A stretch of DNA of 64,000 bases, taken from positions 2,689,501 through 2,753,500 of the forward strand of contig NC_018645.1 in assembly GCF_000307105.1 (NCBI RefSeq), written 5' to 3'. This document shows positions 44,609-53,777 of the stretch, piece after piece. The stretch is from Desulfobacula toluolica Tol2 (lineage in GTDB: Bacteria; Desulfobacterota; Desulfobacteria; Desulfobacterales; Desulfobacteraceae). The notes beneath the pieces were generated by a model, which saw nothing but the letters and a program-made list of their open reading frames with translations, had not been told where the DNA came from and did no database searches. How positions within the stretch are numbered: position 1 is the first letter of the stretch; each line of letters starts with the position of its first letter. Both the position numbers and the translations under genes were made by a program.

Positions 44609-45815
44609 TTTTAGCGTACGGGCTTAAAAAGATTTCAGTGCTGTTGTTATCACAATCTGTTTTATAAAAAAGATTTTGAAACAAGGAAATTTCTTTTGTT
44701 TTAAAAGAAATCAGTGATCCGATAAAAAAAACATGATAAATGCGATAAATATTATCTGATACAATCTGCTGCAATTTATCTTTGTGTCGTTCCATCATCA
44801 GTATCCAATCATTTAATGTCCTCACATAATGAGTTCTGAAATTTTCTGCATTCAGCAGCTCAAACCCGGAAGACGATGCCAGATCCAATAAATCCTGTTC
44901 AAGCATTAATTCACCTCCCGGAAACATATATTTGTCCATAAATGAATTTTCAAATCCTTTTTTCCTCCTATTATTGGTGGTAATGGTATGCTGCATAAAA
45001 AGGCCGCCTTTTTTAAGACTATTATAAACTGTTTTAAAAAAAACGGACATATTGGATTTTCCCACATGTTCAGACATCCCCACACATGAAATTTTATCAA
45101 ATATCTGACTGCCAAGATCCCGGTAGTTTAAAATTTTTATATTTATTTTATGGGACAGGCCTTCTTTTTCTATCCAGTTTTCAGCATATTTTTTCTGCTT
45201 GGAACTCAAGGTAATTCCGCTTACATTCACACCATAATGTTTTGCTGCATAAACAGCAAAGTTTCCCCATCCACAACCGATATCAAGAAGTTTATCTCCC
45301 TTTTTAAGTCTCAATTTCCTACAGATAATATCCATTTTTTCATTTTGAGCATCATCCATTGTTGCTCTTTCACTTGTATAATATCCACAAGTGTATCCCA
45401 TTGTTTTGCCTAAAAACAATCGATAAAAATCACTGGAAACATTATAATGGTATTCAATATTTTCCTTTTCCTTTTTCTTTGCTTTTACAAAAAAACTGGA
45501 AAAAAATGTAACTATACTTTTTCGTTGATCAGTGTTGAGTAATTTATCACAGACAAGTTCATAAAGTTCTTTTATGCTGCCGGATATATCAAAATATCCT
45601 TTTACATATGCCTCTCCGAGAGAAAATGCATCCGGGCAAATAAGGGCGTTAAAAAATTTTTGGTCTTTAATAAAAATTTTGTGTTTTATCCCATGAGGTG
45701 CTGTTGAATATTTATTCCCTTTTGTATCAATAATTTCAAGGGGAATCTTTTCCTGATTGAGCGTTTGGATAAACTTTTTTAAGAAAAAAGACTCTTTTTT
45801 GATGAAAAATTTCAT
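44589..45815 (-). CDS. cfa: cyclopropane-fatty-acyl-phospholipid synthase
   Basis: 408 aa from the ATG at 45815 (AAGGCG site); an ATG five codons earlier has none. The N-terminal lipid-binding part (DAFSLGEAYVKGYFDISGSI) is followed by HYNVSSDFYRLFLGKTMGYT and the SAM site LLDIGCGWGNFAVYAAKHYG; the catalytic-region motif SCVGMSEHVGKSNMSVFF and PGGELMLEQDL are also present. It adds a methylene group from SAM to unsaturated phospholipid chains, usually in stationary phase or stress. It is coupled to a downstream cyclase gene. Confidence 0.94.
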   Translation of the reverse strand: MKFFIKKESFFLKKFIQTLNQEKIPLEIIDTKGNKYSTAPHGIKHKIFIKDQKFFNALICPDAFSLGEAYVKGYFDISGSIKELYELVCDKLLNTDQRKSIVTFFSSFFVKAKKKEKENIEYHYNVSSDFYRLFLGKTMGYTCGYYTSERATMDDAQNEKMDIICRKLRLKKGDKLLDIGCGWGNFAVYAAKHYGVNVSGITLSSKQKKYAENWIEKEGLSHKINIKILNYRDLGSQIFDKISCVGMSEHVGKSNMSVFFKTVYNSLKKGGLFMQHTITTNNRRKKGFENSFMDKYMFPGGELMLEQDLLDLASSSGFELLNAENFRTHYVRTLNDWILMMERHKDKLQQIVSDNIYRIYHVFFIGSLISFKTKEISLFQNLFYKTDCDNNSTEIFLSPYAKNETRIV

Positions 45816-46011
45816 AATTTCGCCTTTCATAGAAGTTTGAGATTTTAAAAAAAACTTTTTATAAAAGATTCAAAAATTTAACTCGATTATATTAAATATC
45901 ATAAAAAGATAAAGGCTTATCTTAAAAAAATAACAAATTTTATATTAGAATAATGAGTATTAATATTCTCACAACGCATCAAGTTAATACGCTGTTATGA
46001 CTGATGATCGC

Positions 46012-49000
46012 TCAGGATATCGCTTTGAGGATATTCCTGGTTTCTAAAAGTGCTTTGGAAATATTATTCCTTTTTCTTCCCAACTGAATTCGAATGCTGT
46101 CTTTTTTGACAAATTCATAACGAACCATACCCTTTAAAGCTGTATTTAATTCATCCAGAGGTCTTTTCATATGTTTTTCAGAAAAGGCAAGGGTTAATAT
46201 GTTGGGTGAAATATCAAGCCTCTGAACACCTGCCTTTATACAATAAACCCTCAGCATGATTTTTAAGAGCATATTTTCAGCTTCTTTGGGCAGTTTCCCA
46301 TACCGGTCTGTCAGTTCTTTTTTCATATCTGAGATATCTGAAACCATGGTAATCCTTGATAACCGCCTGTATACGGTTAACCGCTGTTCAACAGACTCTA
46401 TGTAATCATCCGGGAACCCCGATGACATGGACGCATTGATTTCAGGCTCTAAAGGTTCAATGTTGTCTTCCCCTTTCAGATCATGAACAGCCTGATCCAG
46501 CAATTTTAAAAACATGTCATACCCAACGGCCGCTATATGTCCTGATTGAGATGCACCAAGGGCCGTTCCAGCACCACGTATCTGCAGATCTTTCATCGCG
46601 ATTTGAAATCCTGAACCCAAATCTTTGTATTCCATCAAGGCTGCCAACCTTTTCTTTGCATCCTTTGTCAATCTGCTCTCATCTGAAACAAACAGATAGG
46701 CATAGGCCTGATGATCCCCTCTTCCGATTCTTCCTCTTAACTGATATATCTGAGAAAGTCCGAAGTGTTCGGCTTTGTTGATAATCATGGTATTGGCCGA
46801 AGGAATATCAAGACCGGATTCAATAATGGTTGTGCATACGAGAACATCAATTTCAAGATTCACAAACTTGAGCATCACCTTTTCAAGTTCGGTTTCCGAA
46901 AGCCTTCCGTGAGCTACGGCAATCCTGGCTTCAGGAACAAGTTTTTCCAGATTTTGTGAGACCTTGAAAATAGTCTTGATGTTATTATGCACAAAAAATA
47001 TCTGGCCGTTTCTTGACAATTCTCTTTTAACGGCATCCTTAACAATTGGATCTTCATATTTTGAAATATAGGATATGATCGGCTGCCTGTCTGCAGGGGG
47101 AGTTGTGATCACGCTAATATCCCTCATTCCGGTCAAAGACATATGAAGGGTCCTGGGAATGGGTGTAGCGGTCAAGGCAAGGACATCCACGGAACTGCGC
47201 TTTTTTTTCAATGCTTCTTTATGCTTTACGCCAAACCGCTGTTCCTCATCAATCACCAAAAGTCCCAGGGATTTAAAATCAATGTCTTTTTGCAGCAGCC
47301 TGTGGGTTCCAATAACAATATCCACAAGACCGGAACGAATTGCCTTGATTATTCTTGCCTGCTCTTTTCGAGTTCGAAACCTTGACAGGCATTCAATATG
47401 AACAGGATATTGGGCAAACCGCTCCCTGAATGTTGACAGATGCTGTTCTGCCAATATGGTGGTGGGCACCACAACCGCCACTTGTTTAGCATCGTTTACC
47501 GCTTTAAACGCTGCCCGGATGGCAACTTCTGTTTTGCCGTACCCCACATCTCCGCAAACCAGCCGGTCCATTGGAATCTCGGACTCCATATCCAAATGCA
47601 CATCATCAATAGCCTTTAACTGGTCACGGGTCTCTTCATAAGGAAACGCAGCTTCAAAATCATTGTAATAATTATCAGGCCTGGAAAATGAAAATCCGTT
47701 ATTCACTTTTCTTTTTGCATACAGATTTAAAAGATCAGCAGCCAGTTTTTCAACTTCTTCCTTGGCTTTGGCTTTTGATTTTATCCAGGCTTTGGAACCG
47801 ATTTTATCCAGAACCGGCGTATACCCGTCCACGCCAATATATTTGCCAATCATTTCAATACGATCAACCGGCAAATATAGCTTATCTTTATCCTGGTAAA
47901 GAATGAGAATAAAATCCTGAGAGATACCATTTACGCTTAAACTGCATAATCCCTCGTATTGTCCGACTCCATGCTCAATATGGACAACAATATCTCCATT
48001 TTTCAACTCTTCCGGCGTGATAAACTGGGTTTTCAAATCTTGTCTGACCGGCTTTTGCCTGCGAATTCTTTTTTTGCCGAAAATTTCATTTTCAGTTACA
48101 AGTGCCAGATCTTCGTGTTTCAGGACAAATCCTGAGGATACATTTCCGAACAAATAATAAATCCCTGGTTTTTGTTTCATTGCCAGGGGAAATGCTTGAC
48201 ACGGTTCGGGTTTTATTCCATAGGGTTGCAATAGCGAAAGCAACCGTTTGGATTGTGACTCTTGACTGAGAACACAAAAAACTTTTCTGTAATTTTCAAT
48301 ATGATCGTTAAACCAGTCTACCAGGGGCCTTAAAGGATTATCTTTGGTACCTTCCCTTTTCAGCATTGAACAAATCTCTGTATTATCCTGGTAATCAAAT
48401 GAGAATGTTGTTTGACGGGCTTCATTTAAAGGCATAACGGCAGGATCAAACAGCTTAAATGATGTATGCTTTTTTGACTGAATAAGAGACTTTATTTTAT
48501 CCCATTTCAAGTAAATGGAATCAGGTTCAACACAAAGCCTGCTCTCGGATGCAGTTGTTTTGTAATTGAAAAATGCTTTACTTTCAAAATCCATTGCGCA
48601 AAATTCAAGTTCGTCAGGAACATCAAGCAGTAAACGACTGTTTTCAGGAATATAATCAAAAAACGTATCTAAATCATCATAAATAATGGACAGCATGCTT
48701 TCAATACCAGGAAATCTTCCAAATTCCCTGGTTTCATTCACATACCCTCTGACTTTTGGTGCATCAAGACCTGCAATATTTCCGGCCTGCCTGAGACGTG
48801 CAAGGATATGGGGCAAATTTTCTTTGCTGACGACAGCTTCGGTTGCCGGGATAATGACGGTCTCATAAATTTCTTTAACCCCTCTTTGGGTAAATGGAGA
48901 AAAATAGCGGATGGATTCTACCAAATCCCCGAAAAATTCAATTCGAACCGGATATTTTTCTCCCGGAGAAAACACATCCAGAATACCGCCCCGGACGGAA

Positions 49001-49506
49001 TATTCTCCAGGATCTTCCACAAGAGAGGTTTTGGTATAGCCACCGGACTCAAGTTTTAAAATCAATTCATCCCTGTCAATTTCTTCATTGGCAATCACCA
49101 ATTCTGCAAATTCATTCAGGCTTTTTTTAGGAATCAGCTTTTGCAAAATTGTTTCCACAACCGTTACTATAATTAACGGATGAAAAACCGAATCCATGAT
49201 TTTTGACAACGCTGCAAGCCGGTTTGTAGATGTTTCTCTATGGTAGGCCAGGGATTTAAACGGCAGGATATGATATCCTGGAAAAAAAACAATATGGTCT
49301 TTTTTATCCGGCAAAAAAAAATTCAGTTCATCTAAAAAGCCCAGCGCCTTTTTTGTATCACTTAAAATAACAACAATTGAATCATTTGAGTCATTAAACA
49401 ATTGAGATATCAAACAAGCCTTATGAGATCCGTCTGTCGGAATGATAACCACATTATTGTCCGTGGCTTGAATTTCTTTGATTATATGATTTGACATCTT
49501 TGCCAT
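46012..49506 (-). CDS. mfd: transcription-repair coupling factor Mfd
   Basis: 1164 aa from the ATG at 49506; the frame extends to 49605 but the extra 33 codons translate a degenerate tandem repeat. UvrB-like N-terminal module (EDPGEYSVRGGILDVFSPGE), RNA-polymerase interaction domain (GDIVVHIEHGVGQYEGLCSL), and translocase motifs GDVGYGKTEVAIRAAFKAV, DEEQRFGVKHKEAL, LTATPIPRTLHMSLTGMRD, RGRIGRGDHQAYAY; the C-terminal TRCF domain is complete. It removes RNA polymerase stalled at lesions and recruits UvrA. It is single-gene, separated from its neighbours by 156 and 164 nt. A 12-bp palindrome lies just upstream. Confidence 0.95.
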   Translation of the reverse strand: MAKMSNHIIKEIQATDNNVVIIPTDGSHKACLISQLFNDSNDSIVVILSDTKKALGFLDELNFFLPDKKDHIVFFPGYHILPFKSLAYHRETSTNRLAALSKIMDSVFHPLIIVTVVETILQKLIPKKSLNEFAELVIANEEIDRDELILKLESGGYTKTSLVEDPGEYSVRGGILDVFSPGEKYPVRIEFFGDLVESIRYFSPFTQRGVKEIYETVIIPATEAVVSKENLPHILARLRQAGNIAGLDAPKVRGYVNETREFGRFPGIESMLSIIYDDLDTFFDYIPENSRLLLDVPDELEFCAMDFESKAFFNYKTTASESRLCVEPDSIYLKWDKIKSLIQSKKHTSFKLFDPAVMPLNEARQTTFSFDYQDNTEICSMLKREGTKDNPLRPLVDWFNDHIENYRKVFCVLSQESQSKRLLSLLQPYGIKPEPCQAFPLAMKQKPGIYYLFGNVSSGFVLKHEDLALVTENEIFGKKRIRRQKPVRQDLKTQFITPEELKNGDIVVHIEHGVGQYEGLCSLSVNGISQDFILILYQDKDKLYLPVDRIEMIGKYIGVDGYTPVLDKIGSKAWIKSKAKAKEEVEKLAADLLNLYAKRKVNNGFSFSRPDNYYNDFEAAFPYEETRDQLKAIDDVHLDMESEIPMDRLVCGDVGYGKTEVAIRAAFKAVNDAKQVAVVVPTTILAEQHLSTFRERFAQYPVHIECLSRFRTRKEQARIIKAIRSGLVDIVIGTHRLLQKDIDFKSLGLLVIDEEQRFGVKHKEALKKKRSSVDVLALTATPIPRTLHMSLTGMRDISVITTPPADRQPIISYISKYEDPIVKDAVKRELSRNGQIFFVHNNIKTIFKVSQNLEKLVPEARIAVAHGRLSETELEKVMLKFVNLEIDVLVCTTIIESGLDIPSANTMIINKAEHFGLSQIYQLRGRIGRGDHQAYAYLFVSDESRLTKDAKKRLAALMEYKDLGSGFQIAMKDLQIRGAGTALGASQSGHIAAVGYDMFLKLLDQAVHDLKGEDNIEPLEPEINASMSSGFPDDYIESVEQRLTVYRRLSRITMVSDISDMKKELTDRYGKLPKEAENMLLKIMLRVYCIKAGVQRLDISPNILTLAFSEKHMKRPLDELNTALKGMVRYEFVKKDSIRIQLGRKRNNISKALLETRNILKAIS

Positions 49507-49516
49507 AACCGATTGG

Positions 49517-49528
49517 ACGGTATACCGT
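49517..49528. promoter_or_regulatory. 12-bp perfect palindrome before mfd
   Basis: ACGGTATACCGT lies 10 nt upstream of the chosen mfd start. It is a perfect dyad and could be a repressor site or a fortuitous palindrome; no regulator is known to me for this sequence. Confidence 0.4.
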
Positions 49529-49538
49529 TTTCCTTTAG

Positions 49539-49607
49539 CCTTAAGGTCACACGTTAACCTAAAAGTAACGCACAACCTGAAGGTCACTCGTAAACTGAAG
49601 GTCACAC
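49539..49607. repeat. degenerate ~18-bp tandem repeat upstream of mfd
   Basis: Four imperfect copies are seen on the minus strand: GTGTGACCTTCAGTTTAC, GAGTGACCTTCAGGTTGT, GCGTTACTTTTAGGTTAAC and a partial GTGTGACCTTAAGG. The period is close to a multiple of three, so it keeps an open frame that artificially extends mfd. Confidence 0.75.
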
Positions 49608-49670
49608 ATAAAAATTATGGTCTTGATTTAAAAGAAGTTTTAAAAAGAATCAAGAACAAATCAAGAAAAA

Positions 49671-51980
49671 TTATTTAAACTTGTTTGCCAGATCGTTATC
49701 TATCACATAAATACATGCCTCATTGGCCCCTTTGGTTGAATATCCGAATTTTCTGGACATATTGTCCAAAAGGAACTTCACATCTTTTTTAATTCTTTTG
49801 TCATGAGCTTTATATTTATCCGTATCAAAATCTTTGATGGCATTCCTGAAATTTTCATTTTCAATAAAAGGCTCAAGCACCCTTTTTTTAAGGTTGTGAA
49901 CATATCGGTCATATAAAGACTCAAACAGCCTGGTTTCCGTAATATTTTTTCCCTCTATCATGATCTCCTGGGTCAGGGTTCGGGTTGTGTATTCTTTTAA
50001 CACATCATTTCGGATCTCCTGTCTTCGCTTCTTATCCATATCTTCAGAAAGAAGCCTGTTTTCAATGCTTTCAAGAAAGGCTTCAGTTACATGGATCTCC
50101 TCTTTTGTAAAAATACATTTTACAACCGAGTCAAACTCATTGGTCACAGCAGAAATATAATTTTTAATATCTTTGGCAATCTGTTCTTCATTGTAATAGT
50201 ACAAGGATTCTTTGACCTGCTGAAGAACGCTGTAATCATACATTCTTAATAAAGATTCAAGAAATTGATGGGGAATCATTCTTTTTACCTGATCATTGAG
50301 CTTATTGAAAAATGTACACAAATCCGGCATATTAATCAAACGGTCTTCTTTGGCATATTTTGAATAAAACCGATCAAAAATTTTAATGGAATCACGACCG
50401 GACAGCCCTTCTTTTCCATATATTTCCGATTCAGCAATAATTTTTTTAAGCATCTTGTTATCAAGGGATTTAATATCATCCTCTTTGAGCCACTTTGGGA
50501 TGTTACCGGAAAACAATTCCATTTTTAACAGCATCAGCTGTTCATCACAAAAATTTTTATATTTTAACGGATCTTTTATCCATTCAGCCAATGCCAGTGA
50601 TTTTTTACCAATTCTTGTGCAGATAATAATCCTGGCAAAATTATCAAGTACCATGGGCAGAAAGCTGCCTTCAATATGCCTGCCAAAAATATTATTATAA
50701 ATTTTAACTTCAGTTTTCACATCAAGAACATAAGGAATATCAATATATTGGATCCTGTCTTCAAATGACGGGAAATCACGAATACTTCGTTTATCCTCAG
50801 GATTCATCAAGGCAAAAAACAATGAATCCACTCTTTCTTCAATATCTTCAACTTTATGAAGCCCTTCAGAGATGATATTATGAAGTTCAACCATTCGATC
50901 AATATTATGGGATTTAATATCCATGAGCGCATAAATCCCGTTATTGATTTTCGCAAACCTTGAATACAGGTAATTGATAACATTGCTGTCCTGAAAAAGG
51001 CTGTTGATCCTGTTTTGAAGCATCTCGTTTGAAAGCGTATTCATTTTCAAAGGCCTGTCACCTGGATTAAAAACACTTATGCCGTTTCCAAGACGACGGT
51101 TAAAATAGTAAGGTCTGGCATACAGCATTTTAAACACTTCCGAAGGATTTCCCAATCGTTCCAGCAAAGAATGATAAATCGAAGAACAAATGGTGCAAAC
51201 TTCTTCTTTAAAAACCCATTCATACTCTTTTTCCGTGAAAAGGCGCCATTTGAATTCATCATTTTTAATGAGTTCATCCAGAACTATCCGCCTTTGTTCT
51301 TTGGGTATGGCCAGAAAAGGATTATCATGTGAAATACAGGGTACTTCAATATAGTCGGCATTTTTAGGGATAAATATTTTTTCATTGGAATCCCGTTTCG
51401 ATCCTGTATCTTCTCCTTTTTCAACATATTGAATCAGTTTTTCAAAGGCTGATATGGACAAAGATTTGTCTTTGTCCTGAAGTTTTTTTATATCCAGGCG
51501 CCATACAATTTCATACCTGAGGCCTTCTTCCGTATTGGCATACATTTCAAACTTTTTTAATAAATTATTTAAAAATGTACTTTTTCCGCAACCATGGGGT
51601 CCATAAAAGATATATATCCTGTTCTGCTGGGCCCCGTGCCGTAAATACTCCATTTGTTTCATAAATCGGTTGGCAAACAACATGTCCGTGAAATAGGGAT
51701 TTTCAGAATCTTCAACAAACAGCCGTGAACAATCATAATTTGTAAAGGTCAGCTTATCAACATCCCTTGAGATGGTGTCTTCTGATTCATCAACATAGCA
51801 CTTGATCATGTCATGGAAGGCCTGAAAAATATTTCTTAAAATATGAGAAGGCTTGGCATTTAAAATGTTTAAAAATTCTTCAAACGGAACAGGCTTCAGC
51901 CGTTGGTAATCTGTTATATTTTTATCAAGCAGATCAAGGGTTTGGTCCACAGATGTTTTTTTTGAAGCGTTTATTTCCAT
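49671..51980 (-). CDS. divergent PrkA-like AAA ATPase / kinase
   Basis: 769 aa. The P-loop GPHGCGKS sits at residues 127-134 after a ~120-residue N-terminal region, in the same position and context as in PrkA (IYIFYGPHGCGKSTFLNNLL). PALIDMKSHN-like wording (GIYALMDIKSHNIDRMVELH) resembles the PrkA sensor region. The C-terminal ~200 residues are helical and charged. It lacks the close match to PrkA seen in the 54973-57036 product, so it is a paralogue, maybe the partner or antagonist of that kinase. It is 6 nt downstream of spoVR and clearly co-transcribed with it. Function unknown. Confidence 0.75.
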   Translation of the reverse strand: MEINASKKTSVDQTLDLLDKNITDYQRLKPVPFEEFLNILNAKPSHILRNIFQAFHDMIKCYVDESEDTISRDVDKLTFTNYDCSRLFVEDSENPYFTDMLFANRFMKQMEYLRHGAQQNRIYIFYGPHGCGKSTFLNNLLKKFEMYANTEEGLRYEIVWRLDIKKLQDKDKSLSISAFEKLIQYVEKGEDTGSKRDSNEKIFIPKNADYIEVPCISHDNPFLAIPKEQRRIVLDELIKNDEFKWRLFTEKEYEWVFKEEVCTICSSIYHSLLERLGNPSEVFKMLYARPYYFNRRLGNGISVFNPGDRPLKMNTLSNEMLQNRINSLFQDSNVINYLYSRFAKINNGIYALMDIKSHNIDRMVELHNIISEGLHKVEDIEERVDSLFFALMNPEDKRSIRDFPSFEDRIQYIDIPYVLDVKTEVKIYNNIFGRHIEGSFLPMVLDNFARIIICTRIGKKSLALAEWIKDPLKYKNFCDEQLMLLKMELFSGNIPKWLKEDDIKSLDNKMLKKIIAESEIYGKEGLSGRDSIKIFDRFYSKYAKEDRLINMPDLCTFFNKLNDQVKRMIPHQFLESLLRMYDYSVLQQVKESLYYYNEEQIAKDIKNYISAVTNEFDSVVKCIFTKEEIHVTEAFLESIENRLLSEDMDKKRRQEIRNDVLKEYTTRTLTQEIMIEGKNITETRLFESLYDRYVHNLKKRVLEPFIENENFRNAIKDFDTDKYKAHDKRIKKDVKFLLDNMSRKFGYSTKGANEACIYVIDNDLANKFK

Positions 51981-51986
51981 ATCAAA

Positions 51987-53627
51987 TTATAACTCCCGTT
52001 TATGAAGTTTACGGTTTTCCATCACATACACCATTCTTTTCCATTTGATAGGTTCCGTTTTTTTTTCGTCTGGTTGATGAGAAGTAGGATCATAATAATT
52101 GGCATAGCCTGCAGCAGGCTGTCCTGATTTAATAGGTTCGCTGGTCTCAAGGTGTACAGGTCCACCCCATAAATATTCTATGCCGACCATTGTATTTTCA
52201 ATAAAATCCTGTTTTAACGGTTTATTTTCAAATTTATGATTCAAATACAATATTCCATCTTTTGTGCCTGCTCTATCAACAAATATCTCAGGAGGGTGAT
52301 ACAGCGTATCAATGATCATATCCTTGTAATCTTCAGCCTTTTTGGATTTAATATAGTATTTCCAGGACATTCTGGACTGATCAAACCGCTTACCAGCAAC
52401 GAAAAGGTTATGCTTGGTAACAAATTCCTGATCAATATAGGTATTGATGAACGTAAAATCATTAAAATTTTCACGAACTTTTAATATAAATTCAACTCCT
52501 GAATCATTTCTCTTGTTATATTTTTTCTTTTCAAATTCATCTTTTAAAAACATATAATCAAACGAATAGCATCCCCTGTCTTCCATCTCTTCAATATGTT
52601 GAAACAATCTCATCCCCAGAGCATAGGGATTTAATCCGACCTTTGGCATGGCGGTTACATTTGCATTTACTTTGGCATAGTCGATTTCATGGCCGCAGAT
52701 CCTGTCATCTCTCATAAAAAGATATTCATGCCAGTAGCTTGCCCACCCCTCGTTCATGATTTTTGTTCTAATCTGCGGTTGAAAATATAAAGAGGTGTTT
52801 TTAACAATTTGAACCACGGATTTAATCCATTGATTTTCATCTTCTTTTAAAAACGATGAATGTCGAAGAATATATTCAACTATATCAAGTTCAGGTTTTA
52901 ATTTAACGGTCAATTCTTTTTTATATAATTCATCAAATTCAGGATATTGGCTGACAACCTGATCAAAAAATTCTTCATTGATGTTGTCTGTGGCATTAAA
53001 TCGTGTGATCTCTTTTAAATATTCATGGGTAGAAACCTTTTTATTTTTTTGTAAAAAAATATCAAAATAAAAATCTATTTTACTCAATTTATGTTGGGTT
53101 CCATTCATGATCGTATGGTTGAGTTCCTTTTGATACCCTACCAGATTATCAATACCGCGTGAAAATTCAATGGCATAATCAACCCATCTGCCCTTTTCAG
53201 ATCTGAGCTGGGCAATCAGACGTTTATCCGCCAATGCCTGACCTGTTAAATCAACATCCCATGTGTTTTTATAGAAAAGATTATTTTGAAAAAAATCAAT
53301 ATGCCCGAGAACATGATAAAAAATCATCACATTGAGCCAGTCCGGGTTATTATCATTATAAAATGAAATGGCAGGTCTGGTATTGATGACCGTTTCATAT
53401 GGATTTGAAGGGTAAGCTTCATACCTCCCCTTTCCGGACAACACCCTCACATCATGCACCCAGTAGTCATAAAGCGTGGGTATCATGACCTTGGGACTGA
53501 GTTCAATCATATCGCGATTGGTCACAATATATTCAAGGGTTTCATCATCAAACTTCAACCCTTGATCCCGGGCCCTTAATTTACATTCTTCCATTATGCC
53601 TTTGACATGTTGGCTGACAAGTTCCAT
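51987..53627 (-). CDS. SpoVR family protein
   Basis: 546 aa, close to the length of E. coli YcgB and Bacillus SpoVR relatives. Family landmarks: YEAYPSNPYETVINTRPAIS, MIFYHVLGHIDFFQNNLFY, MNEGWASYWHEYLFMRDD and NANVTAMPKVGLNPYALGMR. Rich in His and acidic residues around the two GHxDFF / EGWAxxWH blocks, which suggest a metal site. Its biochemical role is unknown; it is often encoded with PrkA and YeaH and linked to stationary phase, sporulation or stress. A 150-nt gap with a weak CCCC/GGGG hairpin (53706-53724) separates it from the yeaH-like gene. Confidence 0.93.
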   Translation of the reverse strand: MELVSQHVKGIMEECKLRARDQGLKFDDETLEYIVTNRDMIELSPKVMIPTLYDYWVHDVRVLSGKGRYEAYPSNPYETVINTRPAISFYNDNNPDWLNVMIFYHVLGHIDFFQNNLFYKNTWDVDLTGQALADKRLIAQLRSEKGRWVDYAIEFSRGIDNLVGYQKELNHTIMNGTQHKLSKIDFYFDIFLQKNKKVSTHEYLKEITRFNATDNINEEFFDQVVSQYPEFDELYKKELTVKLKPELDIVEYILRHSSFLKEDENQWIKSVVQIVKNTSLYFQPQIRTKIMNEGWASYWHEYLFMRDDRICGHEIDYAKVNANVTAMPKVGLNPYALGMRLFQHIEEMEDRGCYSFDYMFLKDEFEKKKYNKRNDSGVEFILKVRENFNDFTFINTYIDQEFVTKHNLFVAGKRFDQSRMSWKYYIKSKKAEDYKDMIIDTLYHPPEIFVDRAGTKDGILYLNHKFENKPLKQDFIENTMVGIEYLWGGPVHLETSEPIKSGQPAAGYANYYDPTSHQPDEKKTEPIKWKRMVYVMENRKLHKREL

Positions 53628-53777
53628 TGTTATCTCACTTTCAGGTTAAGTGCCAATCAAAAACCATCCGTTTTACCGATTATTGTGTTGATCTGAAATG
53701 TTAATCCCCAATGAACAAAAGGGGTATTTTCAAAAAAATTTCAGGTTTTAGTTCAGACACCAGGCAACCCCTTTCTT

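Noticed and set aside
49507-49605. Longer N-terminus of Mfd starting at 49605
   Set aside because: The extra codons translate a degenerate tandem repeat and have no family similarity or ribosome-binding site.
53640-53660. TGGCAC on the minus strand upstream of spoVR as a sigma-54 promoter
   Set aside because: There is no GC at the required -12 position.
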